From Azospirillum agricola (GTDB taxonomy: Bacteria > Pseudomonadota > Alphaproteobacteria > Azospirillales > Azospirillaceae), in assembly GCF_017876095.1 (NCBI RefSeq), contig NZ_JAGINM010000008.1:124001-188000 (forward strand): a stretch of DNA of 64,000 nt, read 5' to 3'. The position numbers were made by a program, and so were the translations under genes. How positions within the stretch are numbered: position 1 is the stretch's first letter; every line of letters starts with the position of its first letter. The notes below the pieces were generated by a model, which saw nothing but the letters and a program-made list of their open reading frames with translations, made no database searches and was not told where the DNA came from. Positions 56,228-64,000 of the stretch are shown here, one piece after another.

Positions 56228-58057
56228 ATGACCTTCCCCACCGCCCGACCCACCCTCCGGGTTCGGCTGTCGACCGCGGCTTTCGCCTCCGTGATGGCGC
56301 TCGGTGTCGGGCTGGCCGCACCGGCCCTCGCCCAGCTGGCGCCCCAGGCGGCGATGCCCCAGGCGGCGATGCCCCAGACGGCGACTCCCCAGGCCGCTCC
56401 CCAGCCGTCGGTCCGCTACGACATCGGCTACGACATCTTCTATCCCGTCCGCGCGCAGAACGGGATGGTCGCGTCGGAGCACCGGCTGGCGACGGAGATC
56501 GGCGTCGCCATTCTCCAGCGCGGCGGCAACGCGGTGGACGCCGCCGTGGCGGTCGGCTTCGCGCTGGCGGTGGTGCTGCCCAACGCCGGCAACGTCGGCG
56601 GCGGCGGCTTCATGATCGTGCACGACGCCAAGTCGGGCAAGGACGTCGCCATCGACTTCCGCGAGATGGCGCCGGCCAAGGCCTCCCGCGACATGTATCT
56701 GGACGGGCAGGGCAAGGTCGCGCCCGACCGCTCGCTCTACACCCATCTGGCGGTCGGCATCCCCGGCACGGTCGCCGGCCTCGCCCACGCCCAGGCGAAA
56801 TACGGCACGCTGGCGCTGGCCGACGTTGTCGCCCCGGCGATCAAGCTGGCGCGCGAGGGCTACGCCGTCACCCCGCAACTCGCCGGGCTGCTGGAGGTCG
56901 AGCGCGACCATCTGGCGAAGTGGGGCGCCACCCGCGCCGTCTTCTTCAAGGACGAACGCCCGTTGCGCGCCGGCGAGACGCTGGTCCAGGCCGATCTCGC
57001 CGCCTCGCTGGAGCTGATCGCCAAGAACGGGCCGAAGGCCTTCTACGAGGGCCCCATCGCGGAGAAGATCGCGGCGGAGATGTCCAGGCATGGCGGCCTC
57101 GTCACCGTCGAGGATCTGAGGGCCTACAAGGTGGTGGAGCGCGAGCCGGTCGCCGGCACCTACCGGGGCTACACCGTGAAGTCGATGCCGCCGCCCAGCT
57201 CCGGCGGCACGCACATCGTCCAGATCCTCAACATGCTGGAGCGCTACCCGCTGAAGGATCTCGGCGCCGGCAGCGCCCAGGGCATCCATCTGATGGCGGA
57301 GGCGATGAAGCTGGCCTACGCCGACCGCTCCGAGTATCTCGGCGACCCCGACTTCACCAAGGTGCCGGTGAAGGGGCTGACCTCGCGCGCCTACGCCGAC
57401 GAGCTGGCGAAGCGGATCGATCCCGAGAAGGCGACCCCGGCCAGCACCATCAAGCCCGGCAAGCCGGCGCCCTACGAGAGCGACCAGACCACCCATTTCT
57501 CGGTCGCCGATTCCCAGGGCAACGTGGTCAGCACCACCTACACGCTGAACCTGAATTTCGGCAGCGGCATCGTCGCCGAGGGGACCGGCATCCTGCTGAA
57601 CAACGAGATGGACGATTTCTCGGCCAAGCCGGGCGTGCCCAACGCCTTCGGGCTGATCGGCGGCGACGCCAACGCCATCCAGCCCTACAAGCGCCCGCTC
57701 AGCTCGATGTCGCCGACCATCGTGCTGAAGGACGGCAAGCCCTGGCTGATCACCGGCAGCCCGGGCGGCAGCCGCATCATCACCACCACGCTGGAAACCG
57801 TCATCGACCACATCGATTTCGACATGAATCCGGCCGAGGCCGCCGCCGTGCCGCGCGTCCACCACCAATGGACGCCGGACGAACTGCGGGTCGAGAAGGG
57901 GCTCAGCCCGGACACCATCCGCCTCCTGGAGCAGAAGGGGCACAAGGTTGCGGTCAAGCCCACCATGGGCCGCACCCAGACCATCCAGCTCCGCGGCGAC
58001 GGGCTGTACGGCTATTCCGACCCGCGCAACCCCGACGGGGCGACCGCCGGCTACTGA
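56228..58057 (+). CDS. ggt: Gamma-glutamyltranspeptidase
   Basis: 609 residues. Signal peptide with cleavage near ALAQL (about 36), then a Pro/Gln/Ala linker built of a 15-bp tandem repeat, then the full Ntn-hydrolase. The autoprocessing site is in YESDQTTHFSVADSQGN: T421 is the catalytic, N-terminal threonine of the small subunit after cleavage. GSPGGSRIITT and the substrate-binding NNEMDDFSAKPGVPN are also intact. It hydrolyses glutathione and other gamma-glutamyl compounds in the periplasm. It follows the TPR gene by 172 bp. Confidence 0.95.
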   Translation: MTFPTARPTLRVRLSTAAFASVMALGVGLAAPALAQLAPQAAMPQAAMPQTATPQAAPQPSVRYDIGYDIFYPVRAQNGMVASEHRLATEIGVAILQRGGNAVDAAVAVGFALAVVLPNAGNVGGGGFMIVHDAKSGKDVAIDFREMAPAKASRDMYLDGQGKVAPDRSLYTHLAVGIPGTVAGLAHAQAKYGTLALADVVAPAIKLAREGYAVTPQLAGLLEVERDHLAKWGATRAVFFKDERPLRAGETLVQADLAASLELIAKNGPKAFYEGPIAEKIAAEMSRHGGLVTVEDLRAYKVVEREPVAGTYRGYTVKSMPPPSSGGTHIVQILNMLERYPLKDLGAGSAQGIHLMAEAMKLAYADRSEYLGDPDFTKVPVKGLTSRAYADELAKRIDPEKATPASTIKPGKPAPYESDQTTHFSVADSQGNVVSTTYTLNLNFGSGIVAEGTGILLNNEMDDFSAKPGVPNAFGLIGGDANAIQPYKRPLSSMSPTIVLKDGKPWLITGSPGGSRIITTTLETVIDHIDFDMNPAEAAAVPRVHHQWTPDELRVEKGLSPDTIRLLEQKGHKVAVKPTMGRTQTIQLRGDGLYGYSDPRNPDGATAGY

Positions 58058-58320
58058 GCCGGCCGCCCTCGCCGGGCGGGCGGCCCGAACTTGCGTGGAG
58101 ACGGGGATCCCGACGGGTCCCCGGCCTCCCTTTCGTTGCCTGCCGACGGCGGGAATTTCCCGTATACAATGCACAGACGGCGTGCTTTTGTAACCGGCGG
58201 TCTGTCCCGTCGGTCAAAAACCACCGAGTCTCCAACGACTTTCCGGGATAAGGCCACGGAACAGTTGGCGAGGGCCGGCCGGTCGGCTAGCCTTCCAAAG
58301 AGCAAACCGGAGCATCAGCC

Positions 58321-58716
58321 GTGGACAAGGCCTTGGTCGAAAAGAACCGCGAATGGACCTACCAGCGTGAAGGGAAGGCGCCCGCCGCCATCCGAGTCGC
58401 CGACTTCGAGCGCGAGGGAAAGCGCATCGTCGCCTTCCTGGAGCAGACCGACATCGCCAAGACGGCCGGCGCCCCCCAGGCGGCCGTGAACGATTGGCCG
58501 CGCATCGCCGAGGTCTACGCCGCCGAGCAGGGCGTCCCGCTGAACGACATCTACTGGTACGAGATGAATCCGCGCCGTTTCGCCAACGGCCGTCCCAACG
58601 TGTCCGAATATCTGCCCGGCCGCCGCGAATGGCGGTTCGAGACCAGCCTGCCGCTCGCCCGCGCCATCGTCGAGCAGCTCGGCTTCGACCCCGACAACCT
58701 GCCGCTCGACATCTGA
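58321..58716 (+). CDS. Hypothetical protein, unrecognised family
   Basis: 131 residues from GTG 58321. Basic and aromatic: WTYQREGKAPAAIRVADFEREG, NDIYWYEMNPRRFANGRPNVSEYLPGRREWRF, with a C-terminal helix (SLPLARAIVEQLGFDPDNLPLDI). No signal peptide or membrane segment, so probably cytosolic. I do not recognise the family. The 263-bp gap before it contains GGGAATTTCCC (58151-58161), an 11-bp palindrome, and TATACAATG, perhaps part of a promoter. Codon use matches neighbouring genes, which supports a real gene. Confidence 0.7.
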   Translation: MDKALVEKNREWTYQREGKAPAAIRVADFEREGKRIVAFLEQTDIAKTAGAPQAAVNDWPRIAEVYAAEQGVPLNDIYWYEMNPRRFANGRPNVSEYLPGRREWRFETSLPLARAIVEQLGFDPDNLPLDI

Positions 58717-58799
58717 GCGGTTCCCTCTCCCGCGCGCGCCGGTCCGGGTGTATGCTGGGATTCGAACGTGACCGCCGGCATGCGGTCGGGAGACGGATC

Positions 58800-59249
58800 A
58801 TGACGGCGGTGCGGCGGGTGTTGGCCTTGGGTGCCCTGGGGGCGGTAGCCGTTCTGGCGGCGGTGGCGGCGGCCCCCGGTGACGCCGCCGCGCGCGGCGG
58901 CTCGTCGGTGTCGGTCGGCGTCGGGATCGGCGTCGCCCCGGTCTTTCCGGGCTACGGCTACGGTTATGGCTATGGCTATGGCCCCCGCCATTACCCCGCC
59001 CCGCGCTACTACGCGCCGCCGCCGGTGGTGATGTACGCCCCGCCCCCGCCCGTGGTCGTCTACCAGCGCCCGCCCGCTGTGGTCTACGCGCCGCCGGTGC
59101 CCGCTGACCCGGCCGGGCCGGTCTACCGTTCGGCCGAGGGCCTGCAATGCCGGGAATACCAGAGCACGGTGATGATCGACGGGCGGCCGCAGGCCAGCTT
59201 CGGCACCGCCTGCCTGATGGCCGACGGGACCTGGCGCATCGTCAACTGA
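58800..59249 (+). CDS. Secreted Gly/Tyr/Pro-rich protein with surface-antigen-type tail
   Basis: 149 residues from ATG 58800 (GGGAGACGG upstream). Signal peptide to about residue 32 (cleavage near AAARG), then GYGYGYGYG repeats from 6-bp DNA repeats (about 58951-58985), a Pro/Tyr-rich stretch (PPPVVMYAPPPPVVVYQ), and a C-terminal block GLQCREYQSTVMIDGRPQ ending FGTACLMADGTWRIVN, the tail found in 17-kDa-antigen-like and RT0821/Lpp0805-type surface proteins. Two Cys in the tail may form a disulfide. Likely periplasmic or surface; function unknown. Confidence 0.8.
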   Translation: MTAVRRVLALGALGAVAVLAAVAAAPGDAAARGGSSVSVGVGIGVAPVFPGYGYGYGYGYGPRHYPAPRYYAPPPVVMYAPPPPVVVYQRPPAVVYAPPVPADPAGPVYRSAEGLQCREYQSTVMIDGRPQASFGTACLMADGTWRIVN

Positions 59250-59265
59250 CGGTCCCTCCCGCCGG

Positions 59266-60327
59266 TCACACCTCGTCGAGGGACGGCTCGGCCTGCTTGT
59301 CGGCGAAGGTTTCGTAGATCTCGCAGACCTGGTCCCAACTCGACAGGAAGGCGTCCAGATAGACCGGGTCGAAATGCTGCCCGCCCGCCTTCTGCATATG
59401 GGAGCGCGCCTTCGCCAGCGACCAGGCGGGCTTGTAGGGGCGCGTGCTGGTCAGCGCGTCGAAGACGTCGGCGATGGCGACGATGCGGCCGCTCACCGGA
59501 ATGTCGTCGCCCGCCTGGCCGTTGGGGTAGCCGTTGCCGTCGTACCTCTCGTGATGGGTCAGCGCGATCTCCGCCGCCAGCCGCATCAGCGGGATGTCGC
59601 TGCCGGCCAGGATGCCGTGCCCGATGGTGGTGTGCTGGCGCATCACCGTCATCTCCTCGGGCGTCAGCCGGCCGGGCTTCAGCAGGATCATGTCGGGAAT
59701 GCCGATCTTGCCGACGTCGTGCATCGGGGCGGCGGCCATCAGCTGGGCGGCGAAGTCGCCATCGTAGCCGGCGGTCTCGGCGATGATCCGGGAATAGCGG
59801 GACATGCGTTCGAGATGGGCGCCGGTTTCCGGGTCGCGGTATTCGGCGGCGCAGGACAGGCGGTGGACCAGCTCCTCGCCCTGGCGTTGCAGGGCGGCGG
59901 TCACCCGCTCCACCTCGGCCGACAGCAGGGCCGCGCGGTCGCGCAGCAGGATCCGGCTCTGCCGCAGGGCCAGCAGGTTGCGCATCCGGGCCTGGACCTC
60001 CGGCACGAGGATCGGCTTGGTCAGGAAGTCGTTGCAGCCCTCCTCCAGCGCCTGAAGCCGGATCCCGGTGGCGATGTCGGCGGTGATCATCACGACCGGG
60101 ACCGTGTCGAGCCGCGAGTCGGCGCGGATGTGCCGCAGCAGGGTCAGGCCGTCCATGCCGGGCATCATCTGGTCGAGCAGGATCAGGTCCGGGCTGTTGT
60201 CGCGCAGCCAGGCGACGGCGTCGAACGGGTTGTCCATCGTCACCGGCTCGGCGTCGTCGATCCGCCGCACCAGGGTGGCCAGGATCAGCAGGTTGGTGCG
60301 ATCGTCATCCACGATCAGGACGTTCAT
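59266..60327 (-). CDS. Response regulator with HD-GYP output domain
   Basis: 353 residues. N-terminal receiver with phosphoacceptor D52 (ILLDQMMPGMDG), conserved DDD at 7-9 and K in FLTKP. C-terminal HD-GYP domain: HDVGKIGIPD (HD), HHERYDGNGYPNG with the GYP motif, and GRIVAIADVFDALTS, all intact. It probably degrades cyclic di-GMP when phosphorylated. A coiled linker (about 125-165) joins the domains. It overlaps the end of the stand-alone receiver by 4 bp, so the two are co-transcribed. Confidence 0.93.
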   Translation of the reverse strand: MNVLIVDDDRTNLLILATLVRRIDDAEPVTMDNPFDAVAWLRDNSPDLILLDQMMPGMDGLTLLRHIRADSRLDTVPVVMITADIATGIRLQALEEGCNDFLTKPILVPEVQARMRNLLALRQSRILLRDRAALLSAEVERVTAALQRQGEELVHRLSCAAEYRDPETGAHLERMSRYSRIIAETAGYDGDFAAQLMAAAPMHDVGKIGIPDMILLKPGRLTPEEMTVMRQHTTIGHGILAGSDIPLMRLAAEIALTHHERYDGNGYPNGQAGDDIPVSGRIVAIADVFDALTSTRPYKPAWSLAKARSHMQKAGGQHFDPVYLDAFLSSWDQVCEIYETFADKQAEPSLDEV

Positions 60328-60752
60328 GGCGCCGCACCCTTGCGCCGCTCCCCGATCAGGCGGGCGGCTTCCGCCAGCAGGGCGGCGAGATTGACCGGCT
60401 TCTCGAAGGCGGCGTCGGCCCCCAGCAGGCAGGCCATGGTCGGCAGCTCCATCCGCAGCCGGACGCTGCCGCCCGACACCGCGATCAGCGGCGGGCGGGC
60501 GGGGAGGGTGTTCAGCCCCAGGATCACCTCGTAGCCGTCGGCTTCCGGCATGATGATGTCGGTCACGATCAGGTCGATCTCGGAGTCGCGCAGGATCGCC
60601 AGCGCATCGTTGCCGTTCGCCGCCTCGCGCACGGTGAAGCCGGCGCGGGTGAAGGCGACGCCGACCATGCCCCGGAAGTCGGGATCGTCGTCGACCAGCA
60701 GAACGCGGCCGGCCTTGGCCGCGGGGCGGAGCTCGTAGAGGGTCATTTCCAT
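60324..60752 (-). CDS. Stand-alone receiver-domain response regulator
   Basis: 142 residues from ATG 60752 (AAGGAC upstream). One receiver domain with phosphoacceptor D65 in LIVTDIIMPEADG, DDD at 21-23 and a Lys in FEKPVNL. There is no output domain, as in CheY-like or phosphorelay proteins. It is translated with the HD-GYP regulator (4-bp overlap) and may feed it or compete for a kinase. A long N-terminal arm (1-14) is not conserved. A 339-bp gap separates it from the divergent LuxR gene. Confidence 0.9.
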   Translation of the reverse strand: MEMTLYELRPAAKAGRVLLVDDDPDFRGMVGVAFTRAGFTVREAANGNDALAILRDSEIDLIVTDIIMPEADGYEVILGLNTLPARPPLIAVSGGSVRLRMELPTMACLLGADAAFEKPVNLAALLAEAARLIGERRKGAAP

Positions 60753-61091
60753 GGCGCGCGTCCTTGCGGTCCTTCGCGTGTGTCCGCTTTTTTGTTCAGG
60801 CCGGCGGCGTTGCCCCATGGCGCCCCCCGTCCCGCCGCTGCCGCACGGGGGTTGGGGGCCGCCCTTGTTCCATGGGCACAACAATAACGATTGGCTGGGC
60901 ATGCCGCGGCGGTGGCGTGGGATAGCGGCGTCGGGAAATGGGATACCGGGGATACTATCCTGGTCCAGCCAACGATCCGCCCGAAAGGCGTTCATCACCG
61001 AAACTTAACATTTTGACGCGAATATCCTGCTCTGATGCTATGATTTCCAGCAAGGTCCCAAGACCGGGTGCCGGCCGGGCGGAGGCGGTGG
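60753..61091. other. Divergent intergenic region between receiver and LuxR-type genes
   Basis: A 339-bp gap. G+C drops in 60990-61050. A possible promoter for the LuxR-type gene has an extended -10, TGC-TATGAT (61036-61044), and TTGACG at 61013-61018, but the 20-bp spacing is too long for a normal sigma-70 pair. I see no coding sequence here. Confidence 0.5.
61036..61044 (+). promoter_or_regulatory. Extended -10 candidate for the LuxR-type regulator
   Basis: TGC then TATGAT sits 48 bp before the start codon at 61092, good for an extended -10. The nearby TTGACG is 20 bp away, so the -35 may be weak. Confidence 0.4.
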
Positions 61092-61781
61092 ATGAGAATT
61101 CTGGTGGCCGACGACCACCCGCTGTTTCGCGATGCCCTTGAGCTGTCCATCCGTCAGGCCTGGGCGGACGCCGACGTGCTGTCCGTCGGGTCGCTGGACG
61201 GTCTGACGGCCGGGTGGTTCGATCTCATCGTCCTCGACTGGCGGATGCCCGGCGTCGAGGGCACGGACCCGCTGACCCTGCTGCGGCGGGCCGGCGTCGA
61301 GGGGCCGGTGGCGGTTGTCACCGGGGCCGAGGATCCCGAGACGGCGCTGGAGGTGCTGCGCTGCGGCGCCGACGGATTCCTGCCCAAGACCACGCCGCGG
61401 CGCGTGCTGGCCCAGGCCCTGCGCCTGGTTGCCGAGGGCGGCAGCTTCATCCCCCGCAGCGTCGCGATGGACCTGCTGCACATCAGCGAGCTGCCGGCCG
61501 ATCTCGACGACGGCGGCGACGACGCGGCGGATGGCGCGGCGGACGGCGACGGCGCCCTCTCCGCGCCGCTGACGGAGCGCGAGCAGCAGGTCCTGTGCAT
61601 GCTGGCGACCGGCGCCACCAACAAGGAGATCGGGCGGCGGCTGAGCCTTCAGGAGGTGACGGTGAAGCTGCACACGCGGCGGATCCTGCGCAAGCTGGGG
61701 GCCCGCAACCGTACCGACGCCGTCCGCCGCGCCCAGGAGGCCGGGCTGCTGAGCCATGGCCTGAGCCCCGCGTCGCCCTGA
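61092..61781 (+). CDS. LuxR/NarL-type response regulator
   Basis: 229 residues from ATG 61092 with GGAGGCGG upstream. N-terminal receiver with D49 in IVLDWRMPG, DDH at 7-9 and the conserved Lys in PKTTP. A long acidic linker DLDDGGDDAADGAADGD (about 137-153) joins the C-terminal GerE/LuxR HTH: LTEREQQVLCMLATGATNKEIGRRL and TVKLHTRRILRKLGARNRTDAV. Activates transcription when phosphorylated. The next gene downstream encodes a degenerate sensor protein 114 bp later. Confidence 0.93.
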   Translation: MRILVADDHPLFRDALELSIRQAWADADVLSVGSLDGLTAGWFDLIVLDWRMPGVEGTDPLTLLRRAGVEGPVAVVTGAEDPETALEVLRCGADGFLPKTTPRRVLAQALRLVAEGGSFIPRSVAMDLLHISELPADLDDGGDDAADGAADGDGALSAPLTEREQQVLCMLATGATNKEIGRRLSLQEVTVKLHTRRILRKLGARNRTDAVRRAQEAGLLSHGLSPASP

Positions 61782-61895
61782 GGGAACCTGTGCATACGGG
61801 TCGGCCCTGAGGCGGGGCTGGCCGGTGCGCGCGTTACTATTCCCCGGTCAGGCCGCCGGCCGGCGCTTTTCCACGGCCACAATCGACGAGTGATC

Positions 61896-63671
61896 ATGAC
61901 CGCCACGCCACCGACCGACCGTTCCCAGGCTCCTCAGGCGCGTGGATGGGGGTGGGCGATCGCGGTGCCGCCGCTTCTGGCCGCCGCCGCCGGTGCCGCC
62001 GCCCTGTGGCTGATGCCGCCGTTCGAGGGAGACGGCACGGTGGCGGTCCTGCTTGCCGCCGCCGCCGGCCTGACCGCCGCCGCCCTTCTGGTCGCCGTCC
62101 GGGCGCGGGCGGAACTGGGGTGGCTCGGCCAGGAGCGCCGACGCGCGCTGGCCGCGGCGGCGTGGCGGGAGGACGCCTCCCGCGACGATTCGCTCGATCC
62201 GGACGGGTTGGGCGGGGACGCCCTCGGCGATGCCGGCCTGGGGGAGGAGGAGCCGGAACGGCCGGGCGGGGCGGGCGGGCACGCCGCCGACCGGCAGGTC
62301 CTGCTCGACGCGATGACGGACGCGGTGGTGTTGCTCGGCCCGGACGGCTGGGTGGTCGCCGCCAACCGGGCGGCGTCGGCGGCGCTGGGGGCCGCCGCCG
62401 TGCCGGACAGCCGCTGGGACGACGGCGTCGTCTGGCCCGCCCCGCTGGTTCCCGAACGCCGGGCGCTGCCGGGTGGCGGCGCCCTGGTCATCGGCCGCGA
62501 CCCGCTGCTCGACCGGTTGCGCACCGCGCAGACCGACGGCATGGACGCGATGGCCGGGCTGGCCGCCGCCATCGTCCACGACGTCAACAACGGGCTGGGC
62601 GCGGTCGCCGGCTACGCCGATTTCCTGGTGACCGACCTGCCGGCCGACAGTCCGCAGGCCGATTACGCCACTCGCATCCTGCGCGCCGTCGACCGCAGCA
62701 AGACGTTGATGCGCCAGATCCTGGCCGGCGCGCGCGGCGCCCCTCCGGAGTTCCGGCCGGTCACCGCCAGCCAGATCCTGAACGACGCCGCCGCGCGGCT
62801 GCGGGCCACGCTGCCGGCGGAGGCGGCGCTGTCGGTGCGCGATGAACCGGAACTGCCGGCCTTCCCCGGCCATGCGGGGTTGCTGGCGCGGTGCCTGGCC
62901 GCCGCCGGCACCGAGATCCGTGCTCTGGTTGAGCCCCGGCTGGGTTTCCGCGCGGCGCTGTGGAGCGGGGACCTCGACGCCTCGGCGGCGCCGCACGGCT
63001 GGCGGGTCGAAACCCCGCTGGTCCCCCGGCGCTGTCCGCACGCGATGTTCGAGCTTCGCAGCGGCGGGACGCCCCGCCCGATGGCCGATCTGCTCGCCGC
63101 CTTCGACCCGCTGCTCTCCGCCCGCGCGGCGGCGCGGCGGCAAGAGGAGGCGGCGGCGCCGTCGACCGCCCTGACCGTCGCCCGCTGGCACGACGGCGGG
63201 CTTTCCGTCTGGACCCACCCGACCGAGGGGACCGTGGTCCGCCTCTTCATTCCGATTCCCGCCGCCGAGACGGACCGGCCCGACCAGCCGTCCGCCGCCC
63301 CGCGCTGCCATGTGCTGGTGGTCGACGACAACCCGGCGATGGGCGACTGGCTGTCGGACAGCCTGGAGCGGCTGGGCTGCGAGGTGGCCGTCTGCGAAAG
63401 CGCCGGGGAGGCGCTGGAGATCGTCATGGAGGAGCCGGCCAGCTTCGACGTCGTCGTCGCCGGCCCGTCGGCCGGGGGAATGAGCGGCCCGGCGCTGATC
63501 GTCCGGCTTAAGGCCCTGCGTCCCGGCCTGTGCTGCGTGCTGTGCGGCGCCCCGGAGGGGATGGCGGAGGCCGAGCCGGTCCCCGCCGACCTGTTCCTGC
63601 CCCGTCCGGTGGACGCCGTGGCGCTGGCGCGCGCCATCGCCACCTTCGGTCCGGTGCTGGAGCGGCCGTGA
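61896..63671 (+). CDS. Membrane sensor protein with DHp histidine, degenerate ATPase and receiver domains
   Basis: 591 residues from ATG 61896 (GTG 61890 also possible). Two N-terminal membrane helices (about 22-70), a PAS-like region near LLDAMTDAVVLLGPDGWVVAANRAA (about 135-165), then the dimerisation helix with phosphorylatable His H228 in AAIVHDVNNGLGAVAGY. The expected N, G1 and G2 boxes of HATPase_c are not recognisable. A C-terminal receiver begins HVLVVDDNP (D477, D478), but its acceptor position is G523 (VVVAGPSAGGMSG) and the usual Lys is R570. It may be a phosphotransfer or docking protein, not an active kinase. Confidence 0.75.
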   Translation: MTATPPTDRSQAPQARGWGWAIAVPPLLAAAAGAAALWLMPPFEGDGTVAVLLAAAAGLTAAALLVAVRARAELGWLGQERRRALAAAAWREDASRDDSLDPDGLGGDALGDAGLGEEEPERPGGAGGHAADRQVLLDAMTDAVVLLGPDGWVVAANRAASAALGAAAVPDSRWDDGVVWPAPLVPERRALPGGGALVIGRDPLLDRLRTAQTDGMDAMAGLAAAIVHDVNNGLGAVAGYADFLVTDLPADSPQADYATRILRAVDRSKTLMRQILAGARGAPPEFRPVTASQILNDAAARLRATLPAEAALSVRDEPELPAFPGHAGLLARCLAAAGTEIRALVEPRLGFRAALWSGDLDASAAPHGWRVETPLVPRRCPHAMFELRSGGTPRPMADLLAAFDPLLSARAAARRQEEAAAPSTALTVARWHDGGLSVWTHPTEGTVVRLFIPIPAAETDRPDQPSAAPRCHVLVVDDNPAMGDWLSDSLERLGCEVAVCESAGEALEIVMEEPASFDVVVAGPSAGGMSGPALIVRLKALRPGLCCVLCGAPEGMAEAEPVPADLFLPRPVDAVALARAIATFGPVLERP

Positions 63672-64000
63672 TGGGGCACCACCGCCAGCAACGCGGCTTC
63701 TCGGTCGCCGTCTGGGCGGCGACGCTCGGCCTGTCCGCCGCCCTGTGGGGGGCCGCCCTGCTGCTCTCCCGCACCGACGAGGCGGACGCGATGGCGCGGG
63801 CCGAACGCGACACCGGCAATCTGACCCGCGTCGTCGCCGAGCAGACGACGCGCGCCATCGCCGAGGCCGATCAGGTCATGCTGTTCCTGATCGACGACTT
63901 CAACAAGCACGGCGGCGCGCTGGACCCACACACCAGCGAGTTGATGAACCGGGCCACCGAGCGGTCCGCGATCCTGCTGCAACTCTCCATCATCGACGAG
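63671..64000 (+). CDS. Membrane sensor protein, N-terminal part only
   Basis: 110 codons from ATG 63671, which overlaps the previous stop by one base (TGATG), running to the window edge. One membrane helix (about 10-30), then a periplasmic segment ERDTGNLTRVVAEQTTRAIA and DQVMLFLIDDF near residues 50-78, the beginning of a PDC/dCache ligand-sensing domain common at the front of GGDEF and histidine-kinase proteins of Azospirillum-like bacteria. The output domain is outside the window. Tight linkage suggests it works with the sensor upstream. Confidence 0.8.
   Translation, partial: MGHHRQQRGFSVAVWAATLGLSAALWGAALLLSRTDEADAMARAERDTGNLTRVVAEQTTRAIAEADQVMLFLIDDFNKHGGALDPHTSELMNRATERSAILLQLSIIDE

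Noticed and set aside
61013..61044. Normal sigma-70 promoter with -35 TTGACG
   Set aside because: The 20-bp spacer to TATGAT is too long; only the extended -10 was kept as a candidate.

Overview
The window is about 70% or more G+C, densely coded, and has the gene set of an alphaproteobacterium of the Rhodospirillales, probably Azospirillum or a close relative. This is inferred from the GlpSTPQUV glycerol importer, the style of the argH/lysA and two-component genes, and base composition; no rRNA or other marker gene is present. I see no tRNA, rRNA, CRISPR array, transposase or prophage gene.

Layout. (1) 1-6124, minus strand: substrate-binding protein, permease and an NNR/DNR-like Crp/Fnr regulator, then a Fur-box-like palindrome, a TonB-dependent receptor, an ABC ATPase and the start of an NnrS protein. 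This looks like an uptake locus tied to iron and nitric oxide. (2) 6278-17010: glycerol locus, with glpR facing glpDSTPQUV and glpK. Large palindromic repeats lie before glpD and between glpV and glpK. (3) 17191-30272: housekeeping and envelope genes: TerC/YjbE, a DUF3618 protein, YihY, a DUF1624 acyltransferase, lysA-lipoprotein-argH, a TlpA-like thioredoxin, DUF2076, a Bax-inhibitor-1 protein, an ECF sigma/anti-sigma pair, a CorC-like protein, DUF3750 and a SmpA/OmlA lipoprotein.

(4) 30416-45896: an aryl-polyene (xanthomonadin/APE-type) pigment cluster in two opposed units. The plus unit has a flavin halogenase, an acyltransferase and a glycosyltransferase. The minus unit runs ACP, COG4648 membrane protein, AMP-ligase, dehydratase, LpxL-like acyltransferase, LolA-like carrier, MMPL exporter, NodB-like deacetylase, methyltransferase, ketosynthase, chain-length factor, second dehydratase and ketoreductase, almost all with overlapping starts and stops. 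Together they can load an aryl acid, extend it into a polyene, decorate and probably halogenate it, join it to a sugar or lipid, and export it to the outer membrane. This is the most interesting system in the window.

(5) 46170-52813: transporters and regulators (EmrB/QacA-type MFS, LysR, AraC, Fsr-type MFS, LysR, SDR). (6) 52968-59249: a serine hydrolase of lower G+C behind a perfect 21-bp inverted repeat, a TPR protein with a glycosyltransferase-like C-terminus, gamma-glutamyltranspeptidase, an unrecognised protein and a secreted Gly/Tyr/Pro-rich protein. (7) 59266-64000: signalling cluster with an HD-GYP response regulator, a stand-alone receiver, a LuxR-type regulator, a sensor protein with degenerate kinase and receiver motifs, and the N-terminus of another membrane sensor cut by the window edge.

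Start sites were chosen from ribosome-binding sites, overlaps and family alignment from memory; no database search was possible.
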